From positions 93,941,358 through 94,005,357 of the forward strand of contig NC_088782.1 of assembly GCF_958450345.1 (NCBI RefSeq): a DNA stretch of 64,000 nucleotides. The letters run 5' to 3'. The notes beneath the pieces were generated by a model. It saw only the letters and a program-made list of their open reading frames with translations. It searched no databases and had not been told where the DNA came from. Positions within the stretch are counted from its first letter, which is position 1. Each line of letters starts with the position of its first letter. The stretch is from Calliphora vicina. Taxonomy: Eukaryota; Arthropoda; Insecta; Diptera; Calliphoridae. Both the position numbers and the translations under genes were made by a program. Below are positions 11,263 through 22,410 of this stretch, piece after piece.

Positions 11263-12469
11263 GGCGGTGTTTTACCAAATAGTTTTACTCCATAGGTAAC
11301 TAAGCTCTGATAGATATCTATTTGTTGAAATTACGGTCATTACTCGTAAAGTTAGTTAGTTTAAACTACCAAAACCCTTAAAGTTGTTAATAGAATGGTT
11401 GCATATCCCTGATTAACAACAATAGTGACGTTAATGTTGCATGGTTAGGTGAAGGTGATGCAAGAGGAAAATAAAATTCTATGTTTGTGTCTTTTGTCTT
11501 TGCCAAGTTGTATTTTTAGGTACCTCTGTATGTATATCAATTCAGGGACTCAAAATCAAACCAAACTTCCTTCGTTATGTTTCGATGGGGTTTATGGTTG
11601 TTTTTGTTTTAATCCTCTGCATTGTCGGATTCTCTTGTTAAGCCGGTTTGTTGGCGTGCTTTTTATTTACATTTTATTTTCAACTTGTTTTTTTTTTTAA
11701 CTCATTCTCTTGTTGGTACTCTTTCAGTTTTATTTTTCTTTTATTGTTTTTGCCATTTGTTTTTACTATGTATTGCAAGTTGTCTCTTTATAAGTATAAA
11801 CACAGATACATATTATATGTATATGTAATTGTACGTATCTACAGTGAGAAATGCCTACATTCCCTACCAAACAGTATCGCGATGGTTAAGATGATGATGA
11901 CGGTGACGGGTAAATTGACGATGGGTTGGTGTAGTCTCTGCAACATGTACATATCTACAATTATACACAAACTTACAGACCTCACTATATTCATACATAT
12001 GTACATTGGTACATAAATCCATACATATATTTTTTGCCAGTTCTCTTATGTACATTTTGTCTGCTTGTTCGGTTTGTTCGTTTGTTTTTGTTTTTCTTTC
12101 GTACTAAATATATGTATACTATATAGTGCATGTGTTTGTTTATATTCCAACTACTCTGTTCTCCGATGTGCTCTTTGTCTGTATATACTTTTACTTACTC
12201 TGTTGTTTTGAATCTGAGCGCATACAGCAATAATAACAACAACATTCACTAAATACTGTGTCGGTCAATACATCTTTAACGAAGATATGAAATATGTATC
12301 CATAAAATATTGGGCTTTTGTCTCTGAATCGATAAAACATATGGTCTATTCCATGTCATCGTACGTGACATTTGTACGCCCATAGAGTGGCATTGATTTT
12401 GTAAAAATAAGAGTATCTGAAAAATATTTTGGTCTTTATGTTTCATTCAGAGGGTACTATATTTTAAAA
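11263..12469. other. Gene-free stretch
   Basis: T-rich and ATGT/TACATA-rich low-complexity DNA. Open frames at 11449-11700, 11622-11828 and 11648-12016 overlap each other, are rich in Phe/Leu/Cys/Ser and lack domain features, so I reject them. A small G-rich patch at 11880-11935 ('gatgatgatgacggtgacgg') stands out. No splice-supported gene was found. Confidence 0.45.
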
Positions 12470-13603
12470 CTAGCTTGACCCGGTGCGATTCGCTACCCCT
12501 GTTGAAGTAAAATTAATGAATATAATTAATACCGGAATTTCTTGTTTGTGATTAATTGCATACTATGCCGCTGAAGGTATAAAAAATATCCAGTGATTTT
12601 AAAAAATCTTGAAGCTTTTTTTAAGACATTCGCCTATTTTTAGTCAGACTCCTTATAATGATATGAAAGCTATTTTGTATACTAGTTAAAGTAATGCTTC
12701 AAATGAGTTATTTTGTTACCATTGTAGATAAAATATATAAATATTGGATTATCAAGTGAATCTAATTGTAAGAGTCTTTAAACTTTGTGTAAATTACGTT
12801 GATGCCAGTGTCCTGTTATGCCAGAAATTAAGAAGGGGTGCCACACCCCTTCCGAGATCCGATCCTTCCCATTTTTTTATTAACTTCTTGCACTGATAAG
12901 AAATTAACTCATATGAAGTTTGAAGCCTTTCACATTTACAGTTCTCCAGATATTCGAAAATAACTGTTTACTTTGTTTGGTAGGTGCCACGCCCACTAAT
13001 TTAATACCGCCCATTTTCAGCCAAACCATGTAAAATGATAAGGGTGCTATTCGGAATAAATTTCAATACTTCCACAATTATAGTTCACCATATATTTAAA
13101 AATAACTATTTACTTTGTATGGGTGGTGTCACACCCCCTGTTCCGATCCGTCCCATTTTTAGTTAAACTTCAAAGAGTGATACGAAATTGATTCGTATAA
13201 AGTTTGAATATAGTCACAATTTTAGTTCTGCAGATATTCGAAAATAACTATTTACTTTGTATGGGTGGTACAAATTTTGCCCTCTTTCGTCCCTTTGTGG
13301 TCCAAGTTAAGAAAAACTATATAGTCTATTATTGCTTCCAGGTAAACGAATATCTATGTTCCAAATTTCAATCAAATCGGTGCAGCCGTTTACTCTTGAT
13401 TGTTTAAGAACTAAAGGTACCAATTTTACTGGTTTTCCCCCTTTAAATCTGTTTCTAGTCCAAGTATTAAAAAAAGATATAGGCTATTGACGTTTCCAAG
13501 TAAGGATCTATCTATGTCCCAAATTTCAATAAAATCGGTTCAGCCGTTTAGGCGTGATGCTCAAACAAACAAACTTACAAAGACATTTAAATATTTATAT
13601 AGA
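12470..13603 (-). mobile_element. Non-autonomous Helitron, 1134 bp, both ends present
   Basis: On the - strand it starts TCTATATAAATATTTAAATG (13603 downward), with the typical 'aacggctgaaccgatttt' block shortly after, and ends in CTAG at 12473-12470. The flanking bases on the - strand are A (before TC) and T (after CTAG), the A|T insertion signature of Helitrons. The interior holds a tandem array with a unit near 145 bp: 'agatattcgaaaataact.tttactttgt' recurs at about 12949, 13092 (diverged) and 13231. There is no coding sequence. Confidence 0.8.
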
Positions 13604-13974
13604 TAATAAAAAGTTGTTTCGAAACATTGTTGTCCAAAATATCGAGCGAACTAAGGGTATATCGTACGTGACATAAAGAATCCAATACCGGCACACTATG
13701 TTTTTGAACTACATCAGCTTCATCAAAGTTGGAAAGTAGTGAAAAAAAATAAAAACAAAAATATATTTTCTGAAGAAATACACAAATTTTGTCAAAATAC
13801 TTAAATAATATGTACAACATTGGAAAGAGCACAGTTTCTTCTTTTTGAGAATCGTTGAGAATCAGCTTAGTTAATGGCTTATAAGTGCTTAAAGGTACGA
13901 AAACCCAGTTTTTTACCCGTAACTCAAGATTTTGGAGTGTGTTCCAACCAAACCCCCCAAAAGTAATTTTGTAT
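13604..13974. other. Unassigned stretch before a Tc1 relic
   Basis: AT-rich sequence without a clear repeat boundary. The 5' end of the following Tc1 relic could not be placed here, as no matching inverted terminal repeat is visible. Confidence 0.35.
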
Positions 13975-15536
13975 TAGGGGAGTTACCTGTTTTCATAGAA
14001 ACATACTTTGAACAGACAACGCACTTGAACACATCAAGCATCAGAAAAACTATACACAGGGAGTATAGCTTAATTTATAAATCAACTGATAAAGATCCTT
14101 TAAAAAGCTCAGGTAAAATTTAAAATGAGGTTTCATCGGATTTTGGTATTAATATATTGTCCAGAACAATAAGACGTTTGAATGAGAAAACCTTACGTGG
14201 GTCTATTGCACAACGTAATCCACTGTGTCAAAAAAATAATATTTAATCCCGACTAGCGTTTTCAAGACAACATCTCAATAAACCGATGACATTTTGGAAA
14301 AATATACTTTGGAGTGACGAGTCGAAGTTTAGCGGTTTGGTTCTAATGGAAAACAGTATGTATGGCGTCCTCCCAACCTGGAGCATACCCCAAAGTAAAC
14401 CCTTAAAACGGTTGAGCATGGTGGTGGCAATGTCATGGTGTGTCCCATTCAAAAGATTATCACTAAAATGGACCAGCACATTTACAAAAACATATTGACA
14501 AGCATCATGATTAGGGTATTCAATTAATCGGGTTTCTGATTTAATCGGTTAACCGAGCAAACAATTAATCGAGGTTTAGATTTATTCGGTTAAAAATCGG
14601 TTAATTTAAAATTATTCGATTAACGGAATAATATATATTTTAATTTTAAATTGAAAACAAACAAAACATAACAATTCAACCAAAAAATAATAGCAAATAT
14701 GATATCTGAGATTCTTTTTGTATACACATTTGAGTTTTTTTTAGGATTTTCGTGAGATCTTCTGAAATAATCTTTTAAAAGAAGAATATAATTTAATTTT
14801 TTTCCTTTTAAACGTAGTTTTTCTTTAGATTTAATAAAACTACTTGGAAAAAACTCTCTCGCTGATTGTAGATGTTGGCGAAATCGAAAGCATGATAAAT
14901 AATATCCAGTATCTCAGTTTTGTTTAGTTTTTTCTAAGCATATCAAATCTTTCATTATACCATTGGTGTCCTTTTTAGATTGTTTTAAATATTGAATACT
15001 TTTGATATTTTCGTTTAGTTTCGTTGAGTTCTGTACATGTAAATGCAAACAAAGTTTCAAATACATGTAAAATAATGTTCGAAAAATTTATAATTTTAAT
15101 TTGAAATTTGTATTTGAATTGAATAGAAAAATAAACACACAAAAATTTGTTAAAGTGCAAAAAAAAAAAGGAATTTCGTTTAATCGGTTAATCGACACAA
15201 ATTAATCGGATTATTTGTTATTTGAAACTCGGCAATTTTAAATTATTCGAATAGTTAACCATCCAAAATTAATCGGTTAACCGATTAACGGTTAATCGAT
15301 TGAATACTCTAATCATGATATCATTCGTTGAAGACAACATGCCTCTAATGTGGAAATATATACATGATAATAACCCACACCTCACGCCTAGTGAAGAGTT
15401 GCTTATAGGAAAATAACATCACAGTTCTGAACTTTAAAAAAATAAAATGGATCTAAAATTTTTTCGATAAGATGTAAAAAATATCAGAAATATATAAGTG
15501 AAATATCGTGTCTTAAATTCCTGGCAACCACTGTAT
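13975..15536 (+). pseudogene. Tc1-type transposase relic split by a hAT MITE
   Basis: Before the insertion the frames read SSDFGINILSRTIRRLNEKTLRG and SRLAFSRQHLNKPMTFWKN (family ARLxFAxxHLNKP), then ILWSDESKFSGL, the WSDESKF block carrying the first-to-second catalytic aspartate region. KPLKRLSMVVAMSWCVPF follows, a decayed KHGGGSVMVWGCF. After the MITE the frame continues SFVEDNMPLMWKYIHDNNPH (FQQDNDPKH region). The C-terminus is deleted. The 3' end 'cctggcaaccactgta' near 15520-15536 looks like a Tc1 terminus next to TA. The left terminus is missing or diverged. It is non-functional. Confidence 0.7.
14512..15311. mobile_element. hAT-type MITE, 800 bp, 'TAGGGTATTCAATTAATCGG' family
   Basis: Inverted ends TAGGGTATTCAATTAATCGG and (inverse) TAGAGTATTCAATCGATTAACC. 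Perfect 8-bp duplication ATCATGAT at 14504-14511 and 15312-15319. Subterminal AATCGGTTAA motifs are dense. A sister copy lies at 43214-45209. Interior frames are not coding. It sits within the Tc1 relic. Confidence 0.85.
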
Positions 15537-16220
15537 GTATATATAATAAAATTAGATTTTTCGGCATTAGAGATTATACGTTGTTGGGGGAAAATTGTTG
15601 GTCTGACATTGACAGCAAATTCTGAATGTGATTTACTGCAAATACATATAAAATTTTTTTGATCGACACTGTATGTACTCGTACAGAGTACTACAGCTAC
15701 TATACTGCCTTTGGTTTCTTCTTTATGTTTGTATTTTGTGCTTTTTAGCTTTTATTTTTCAGTGTGTTTTTTATTTGATTTTCTTTCGTGTTTTTTTTTT
15801 GTTTTTTTGTTTGGTTTGTTTTGTTCTGTTTTGTGTTGTGGTGTATGTGTGTTGTTGTTGTTGTTTGTTGTATTTAATGTATATATAGTATTTTTTTTGT
15901 TGTGGCGCTTTATATATGTTGTTGAGTTTCTCTATTTTCCCCAATCATATGGTGCTTTTTCATTTGCAGTTCGCATATTCTCGCAGATTTTGTTTTTAGT
16001 TATTCGCCGATAATTGATGTCAAAGGACGCGTTGCGACCGGTATCTTACGGCGCGTATAATTAACAAGGATACTAAGGAGGTGTATTTTATAGATTGTAT
16101 TTGTATTTTCCAAGTGCATGAGAGTGTTTGTATGTGTGTGCGTGCCTGCGTATATATGTGTGTATGTGTATTAATAAGGTTGTGATACTAGAGTAATTTG
16201 CAAAAAAAAAATATAAAAAA
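15537..16220 (+). other. Upstream / probable 5' region of the MADF gene
   Basis: T-rich tracts (15700-15900) precede a less AT-rich patch at 16015-16060 and a GT-rich microsatellite-like run at 16110-16170. An in-frame stop at 16194-16196 precedes the ATG. The start context is 'aaaaaaATGcc', which suits insect translation starts. No TATA box or initiator can be assigned with confidence, and an untranslated upstream exon cannot be excluded. The long T-rich frames 15673-15888 and 15711-16013 look like low-complexity artefacts. Confidence 0.4.
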
Positions 16221-17776
16221 ATGCCAAAAGAAGATCCGTTCGTAAATCGAGCCCAGTTGCTGAAAGCAATTAAAAAATATCCTGAAATATGGGATTCAAA
16301 CAATAAACTGCACATGTGCCGTAGTGTTACGGCTCCCATGTGGAATGAAATAGCAGATCAATTTGGAGGCCATGTTCCCACCGGTAAGTTTACAGATATT
16401 CATTCTCTCTTTTTATATCTGCTCACTCTCCCCCTGGCTTACTAAATCCAACACCTATAATAACGCTATGCTATTTAATTAAATCGTTTACTCATTTGTT
16501 TTGTCAACGATTTTAGTAAAGCTTCAATCGATTTGGAGCCAAATGAAATATCACTACCACAATTTGGTGCATCGACAAATTTTACACAAGGAACGTTTTA
16601 CTACCAAATGGGAACACTTTGAACCCATGTCATTTATGTACAACATCACCGTGGCCAAAATAGTAGGAGCTTCCGGCACGAGCACAACCGATCCAGCCGA
16701 AATTCCAGAGAGTTTGCCTTCACCACCACCGCTGCCACAATCCCAAGGACGTGGTAGACCTAGCGGCAGTTTTACCTGGCTGCCACCAGTTGCTCCTCAA
16801 GCTGAAGTCAGTGTAGAAACTACACCCTTCACTGGATTTACAGGTTTAGTTCCACCCGCTGCCGTAACAGTGGAAACTACTACTACACCCCTAAGAAAAC
16901 CAGGACGCCCTGGTTCTCTTAACAACAGCATGAGGGGACGTATAATCGATGCCATCAAAGCCCGTCCCATATTGTGGGCCGGCAGACAGAAGGAAGTCAA
17001 ACAAGGACAAAATCGTACTTCTGCCGTTTGGAAAGAAGTGGCTGTTGAATTGGGCTTAACTCCAAGTAAGTGGTATTAAAAATAAACCAAGTAAATCAGT
17101 TTTTAATAATGATTTTTTTAAACATTTAACAGGTTTGGTGCAGACACGTTGGTCAATTATCAAGCAACGTTTTGTTGACGAGCTGCAAAAAGAGCGACAT
17201 GCCCGCTATTCTCAAGAGGCCTTCCATTCTACGTGGGAGCATTTTGAACGCATGTCTTTTATGCGTGATATATTGGCTAAAAAAGTGGACGAACGAGAAC
17301 AGACTCGTGAACATATACAGGAAATTGTTAGTGAAAAACAGCAATTGCTGAACCATCATCATCAGCAACAACAGCAGCAGCAACAGCATCATCAACAACA
17401 GCATCACCAACATCAAATTCACAGTCCACAGCAACAGCAGCCGCCACAACAGATACGCTATATACGTACTACAACATCAGGTGGTGTTAATGCAACAACT
17501 GCATTAGCTTCACCCCAAGCAACTCACCATCAGCCGGCACAGCAGCCTCAGCAGCATCATCACCATCTACAACATCCACAATTGAGCATGTGTGATGAGA
17601 ACGGCGAACTAACCGTACACAATTCCCATCCCAATGGTGGCTTAGTGGGCCTTTTGCCAGGTCATACAATTGTTACAAGCGCACGTAGACGTGTCAAAAA
17701 TGAAACCGATTTAGAATGGGATCCTTTCGAGATGATCCTTCACGTACAGGCCGGTTCTGAGGCAGCCAACAATTGA
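16221..17776 (+). CDS. Double-MADF-domain putative transcription factor, three exons
   Basis: Exons are 16221-16383, 16517-17065 and 17133-17776; joined they give 1356 nt, 451 residues. Introns of 133 and 67 bp have GTAAG donors and AG acceptors and are both phase 1; the junctions read VPT|VKLQSIW and LTPS|LVQTRW. MADF domain 1 is at about residues 11-97 (LLKAIKKYPEIWD ... WSQMKYHYHNLV ... KWEHFEPMSFM). MADF domain 2 is at about 195-285 (IIDAIKARPILW ... VWKEVAVELGL ... WSIIKQRFVDEL ... TWEHFERMSFM). Between them are a Pro-rich linker and two GRP cores (RGRPSGS near 134, KPGRPGS near 184) like AT-hooks. Residues 312-342 and 366-384 are Gln/His-rich. The C-terminus ends in an acidic/hydrophobic WDPFEMILHV segment; no BESS motif is seen. 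MADF proteins are Myb/SANT-like sequence-specific DNA binders in insects, so a nuclear role is likely. I cannot name the orthologue. An upstream in-frame stop fixes the ATG. Confidence 0.93.
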
Positions 17777-18600
17777 ATTGATGCCAGTTTTTGTTTTTTT
17801 TATTCAAACAATAATAAAATAAAACAAGAAGAAACTACTAGACGTGACCGTGGAAGACTGATTATATAAATTACACTTACACACCACAAAAACTTATTAT
17901 CATTTAATCAAAAAGTTTGTGCATAAAAAAACACTCACACACACACACACACGATTTTCAAACAATTCTTTTATATAACTTGTTTCGTTTTGCATGCAGT
18001 CGCTCATTCAAAAACACACAGATACACACACACCCATACATACTCAGTTATGTACTCATGGATACTCACAATACTCATACGTACATTTGAATGTTTACAA
18101 ACATACACTCACTAACTCGCACACATCATTTGCATTTAAGTATTATTTACACTCCCATCTCTGTACCAATGGGTTTGTGTAAAATTGTGCAAAATACAAA
18201 ATACAAACAAACAAATGATTGTATGCATTTGTTTATAAATTGTGTGTTTGAATGTGCATTCAAAATAATGATTATTGAACAAGAACTGAACTGTGTTGTG
18301 TTGTGTTTTTTTTTCAATTTTTTTTTCGAAACAAACATTTATTATGACTTTCTTGTTCTGCTGTTGTTTTCTTTTTTTCTTATTCTCATTTATTTGTCTC
18401 TTCAAATGTATATTTTTTGTTGCTTTTTTTGTCTTGTACATGTATGTACAATAGTATGTGGTTTTTTATCTTAAAGATACGATTTATTATTCAGTATGCA
18501 GCAGACGTACGATATTTTGAATGTGAATGTAAACATTAAGAATTGAGATATAAAAGTGTCAATAAATAAAAAAAAAAGAAACTCTTTTTTCTAGAACCTT
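17777..18600 (+). other. 3' region of the MADF gene with poly(A) signals and CA microsatellite
   Basis: AATAAA occurs at 17813-17818 and again at 18561-18566; either could end the transcript. A CA run at 17931-17952 and CACA/CATAC-rich sequence to about 18130 are microsatellite-like. T-rich frames at 18091-18474 and their opposite-strand counterparts are not credible genes. Confidence 0.5.
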
Positions 18601-18994
18601 AGGTTCATTTATCATAAATGTTGGTGAAATTATTTGAAACGGATTATAATGATAGGAATACATACGTACATTAGAGTGACAGCCGATTTATTTCTCTTAG
18701 ATTTCAAAGAGTGCCGGGTGGAATATTGTGACACTAGGCCTAAAAGTTAAGTGCTGAAAATTTGAGACAACGGTTTCTGGTCGCGCATCGAGGTCAAAGT
18801 TCAGATATACACAAAATTTTACTATTTATATGGAATAAATAGGTGAAACTCGATAACTTTCTGCATTGGTTTCTAGAAATATGTAGATTTATTTATATTA
18901 ATGAATATTACATTAAAAAAAATTGGAAATTATCCCTGTATCTCCTTTGCATCAAAATGACCCGAAAACTGTATTATCGCCAAAATTCGGAAAA
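18601..18994. other. Unassigned stretch
   Basis: Starts just after the last AATAAA site. It contains a 'ttagagtgacag' block near 18671 and no coding sequence. It may be outer sequence of the inverted repeat that follows. Confidence 0.3.
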
Positions 18995-19975
18995 AATGCA
19001 AATTTTTCAGTTTTTGTAAAAATTTTGCTACTAAATAAATACCCTTGCAATCGAATGCAAAAGAATCGAAAATTGTACGTAATTATTGTTGTAATGAGAT
19101 ATAAATGACAAAATTTGGTTAAAAAATGTTAAAGTTATTACAAATTCGCCAGACCATTAACGTGTCTCAGGCCACTTCAACAAGAAATTTTGGAAAAAAA
19201 TTAACATATTTCGAGAAAAATAAAAATAAAAGCTAATTTTTATTTAAAATATATCCATATTTACTTGTGTATGTGTTTTTGTCTTCGTAGGATACCGTTA
19301 ACGATTTAAAGGTTAACGTTTTCCGATTTTTGGAAAACTTGCAGACAATATTTAAAATTACCTGGACTATAACATTATGAAAATTTTTTACTTAAAATTT
19401 ATAACTGTAAGGAAATTGCGCTCATTCGCCAAAATATGGACAAAAAATTAGATTTTCTTGAAAATCGCAAAATTTAAATCGTAGATACGGAAAAACTAAG
19501 AGGTATTGACATAAATTTTTCAAATTTTTATTCCCTATTATGATCTGAATAAATCCCAATGTGATGATAAAAAAATTCTGAAATTTGTTTAACAAAATTT
19601 TTAAAAATTTGAATATGGAGATTCGAAACGGCAGTTAAAAAAATATTTTTTTTTGGCTATACCTGCGAATACTTTAACGGTATCCTACGAAGACAAAAAA
19701 CTCATACACAAGTAAATACGGATATATATATGTTAAATAAAAATTAGCTTTTATTTAAATTTTTCGCGAAATATGTTATTTTTTTTTCCTAAATTGGCCT
19801 GAGACACGTTAATGGTCTGGCGAATTTGTAATAACTTTAACATTTTTTAACCAAATTGTGTCATTTATATCTCATTACAACGATAATTACGTACACAATT
19901 CGATTATTTTACATTCTGTTGCAAAAATATTTATTTAGTAGCAAAATTTTTACAAAAACTGAAAAATTTGCATTA
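18995..19975. repeat. Long inverted repeat, about 305-bp arms and 365-bp spacer
   Basis: Left arm 18995-19303 and right arm 19674-19975 are inverted copies: 'aatgcaaatttttcagtt' (left start) against 'aactgaaaaatttgcatt' (right end), 'cattaacgtgtctcagg' against 'cctgagacacgttaatg', and 'tcgtaggataccgttaa' against 'ttaacggtatcctacga'. The match is high but imperfect. The spacer has no coding sequence. The window's first 720 bp carry an arm and spacer of the same family. Confidence 0.75.
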
Positions 19976-20029
19976 ATTTAAGATTATATGAAATATAATA
20001 ATTTTCTCATGGTACCATTGATTATCAGG

Positions 20030-20810
20030 CGTTTAAGTGATTTCCGATGGAGGGCTAATATGGGAGATATGTCCAGTTATTGACCATATATGAAGCTTAT
20101 TTGGACAAAATGTTGTGTTGATACTTATACTTTGCTAGAGTTTCGTGTTCGGTTTTAACCGTAGTTTTTCAAGGTCCCAAACAGTAAAACGACAATAATT
20201 TTTCGGTTTTTTCTTTTTGTACTATTTTCAACAGAAAAATTTAAAAGAAAAAATTAACAGCATAGTTGAATTTTCCAGTTTTTTTTTTTGCCGTTTAACA
20301 ATAAAATAGAAATTTAGCTAAAAAATATTTTTTTTCCCAAAAAAAATTATATTTCTAAAATGACTACTCAGATTAAAAAGTTTCAGTCTTACTTAACGGT
20401 AATTTTATTGCGGTATTTCGTTTATTCAATAAGCTAAACCGCACCACTGGATTCAGCGTACTAGAATTAGTTTAATCCGCCGGGTGTCGAATTCGAAAAC
20501 AGTGTTATTATAAGACAATTATGAATGTTGAAGTCATTTTCTGAAGGGGGACATTGTATGGGGACTATGTACAAATAAGAGTGTGCTGAATTTGGTTTGG
20601 ATATGTTTATAATTAAGATATTTATGACAGCTTAATAAAAGAAATAATGGACGGATTCTAATTCAGAAAGTGATTCTGAGTATATGGGTACACTTTAAGG
20701 TGGGTGTTAGACTAATATTTTTGGGCGTTACAAACATCTGTTCAAGCGCATAATACCCTCACCTCTATGGTGGTGTAGGTTATAAAAATATTCGTATTAT
20801 GTTTATAATG
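20030..20810 (+). repeat. Fragments of the 'gaccgat' repeat and of the 3.5-kb repeat
   Basis: 20030-20120 matches inner blocks of the 6098-6790 repeat. 20200-20490 matches the sequence near 3400-3720. 20640-20805 matches its 3' end: 'aaggtgggtgttagactaat' and 'ctatggtggtgtagg'. No gene is seen. Confidence 0.5.
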
Positions 20811-20989
20811 TTGACGGCCCTGGACTTTCAAATTTGACTTTGATTCAGAACTTATCCACTGTGTATTAAAAGATTATATACCAACTTCAATGTCCAAAAT
20901 ACCGAATTACAACATAATGTCCATTTTTTAAATTATGCAAGCCACATGCAGGATGAAATTTTAATTTTAAATTCACACCTGAAGTGTGC

Positions 20990-21150
20990 CCCGATAGACC
21001 AATCGATAGTGTGCTGAACTATTAATCTGATGGTTGCGGGTTCGATTCCCGCCAGAGACTCTGGGTGAATCTGCAGACAAGCAAAACGCTTCGTAGTTTG
21101 TGTTTGTTTTAAAAAAAAAAATTAAACAAAAAGAAAAAAAAAAGAAAATT
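20990..21150 (+). repeat. tRNA-derived SINE
   Basis: An RNA polymerase III A-box-like stretch ('tagaccaatcgatagtg', about 21013) is followed by a near-perfect B box GGTTCGATTCC (about 21039). The intervening 'ctattaa' resembles an anticodon loop. The acceptor and anticodon stems do not pair well, and the tRNA-like part continues into an unrelated 40-bp body and an A-rich tail (21110-21145). That layout is a SINE rather than a tRNA gene. Target duplications were not found. Confidence 0.7.
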
Positions 21151-21975
21151 TAGGGACATGGAGCAATGTTCTTCCTATATTTGTTTCATGTGATATATCG
21201 TTATTGACTCAGTTAACAACTCGTCGTTGTCTTCAAAGCTACAACGTGAGGCGTCAAATTAAGCTTTCATAAAATGTATGCATTAGATGTATATTCAATA
21301 AAAATAAAAAGTTTTGCTTTATTTTTAATTTTTTTTCGTAATTTTTCAAATTCAACAATAGTTATTTTTTTCTATGAAAACCTTTTGTTTCTTTGTACAG
21401 TATTTTAAAGACAATTTTATATGAACAAAAATGAGACCTTACTTGTTCAAATCGGTTTATATTTGCAAAAGTTATTAAACTTTTCCGAAAAAAGTTCGAA
21501 AAAATTTACGTTGTAAATTAATAATGATTCATCATAAATATGGTTGTCACAAACATATACATGTTTACTGTAACCATATATATGATTGATACAATCATGT
21601 GAATCGTAACTTAGACATATTATGATTACCACAATCATATAAATTGTTACTGTGATTAAATATGGTTAAAAAAAATTTTAAAAATATTGAAATATTTACA
21701 GTAAACATGCACAACAATATTTTTTCTCTGCGTGTATAGGTTAAAATAGGCTTGATGACCGAAGAAATTCTTACATTATCAGAATATTTTTTTACTTTTT
21801 TTTTATTTATTTATTGAATATGCTTTATTTTCTTAGGCCTAAAAATAAGTACGAGTATTTAAATCTTATAACTAAAATTAAAACTAATTGCTCTATACTA
21901 ACGGAATTGTGGACAAATGAGTCTCATCTGAGTGGGTGGTGGATTGGCCCTAGGATTGTGTTTGTTGGGTTTAGG
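21151..21975. repeat. Gene-free stretch with ATGATTGT-type inverted motifs
   Basis: Between 21520 and 21670 short motifs such as 'catatatatgattg', 'acaatcatgtg', 'attatgattaccacaatcat' and 'gttactgtgatt' alternate in orientation. 'ttctctgcgtgta' near 21724 resembles the ends of the CACACAGAGAAA-type element around 37231 and 41955, so this may be one end of such an element. No gene was found. Confidence 0.35.
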
Positions 21976-22129
21976 GTTTCTATGCAGAATATTTTCCCAG
22001 GAATATTTTTTGGGGAAATTTTCGTTAAATTTATCCACTTTTGGCTTTGATGGTTTCTATGCAGGATATTTTCCCAGGAATATTTTTTGGGGAAATTTTC
22101 GTTAAATTTATCCACTTTTGGCTTTGATG
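21976..22129. repeat. 77-bp tandem duplication
   Basis: Two nearly identical 77-bp units, 21976-22052 and 22053-22129, start 'gtttctatgcag.atattt' and end 'ccacttttggctttgatg'. Only one or two differences are visible, implying a recent event (or an assembly feature). It abuts a transposase relic. Confidence 0.85.
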
Positions 22130-22330
22130 ATTGGCTTCTTTTGCCACAACTGCAATGGCCTGCCACACTAGAAACTTCTTGGGGAATTTTGTTTGATTTT
22201 TTACCCGGTATTGTTCATGAACATCAACCACATAAAAATCTTGACCCCGAAGATGTGAAAAGTCATCCAGTACACACCTTTAGTCATCCATCACACAATA
22301 GGTGTATTTTTTAATCAAATTTGACCTCAA
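22125..22330 (-). pseudogene. Tc1/mariner-superfamily transposase fragment
   Basis: The - strand reads a decayed stretch, then NQTKFPKKFLVWQAI, and in the next frame CSCGKRSQ. KFPKK.LVWQAICSCGKRS is a hallmark of a transposase group in the IS630/Tc1/mariner superfamily, around the second catalytic block. Only about 60 codons survive, with a frameshift. Confidence 0.55.
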
Positions 22331-22410
22331 TTTGTTCGCTCGTTCTTTTGCGTCTAAGTTGTTTAACTCATTGTGATCTGGAACTTTCTGAACAATATAC
22401 AACTTCAACC

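Noticed and set aside
11449..12016. Overlapping frames of 68-122 codons upstream of the MADF gene
   Set aside because: Mutually overlapping in different frames, low complexity, no splice or start support.
15673..16013. Phe/Cys-rich frames just upstream of the MADF gene as a membrane protein
   Set aside because: They come from a T/GT-rich tract; apparent membrane segments are a by-product of T-rich codons.
17153..17449. Leu/Met-rich frame on the - strand opposite the third exon
   Set aside because: Shadow of the Gln/His repeat coding region; the + strand has domain and splice support.
17931..18130. CRISPR-like or regulatory array
   Set aside because: It is a simple CA/CATA microsatellite region without regular spacers.
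20998..21062. Functional tRNA gene
   Set aside because: B box is good, but the acceptor and anticodon stems do not pair and an A-rich tail follows, which fits a SINE better.
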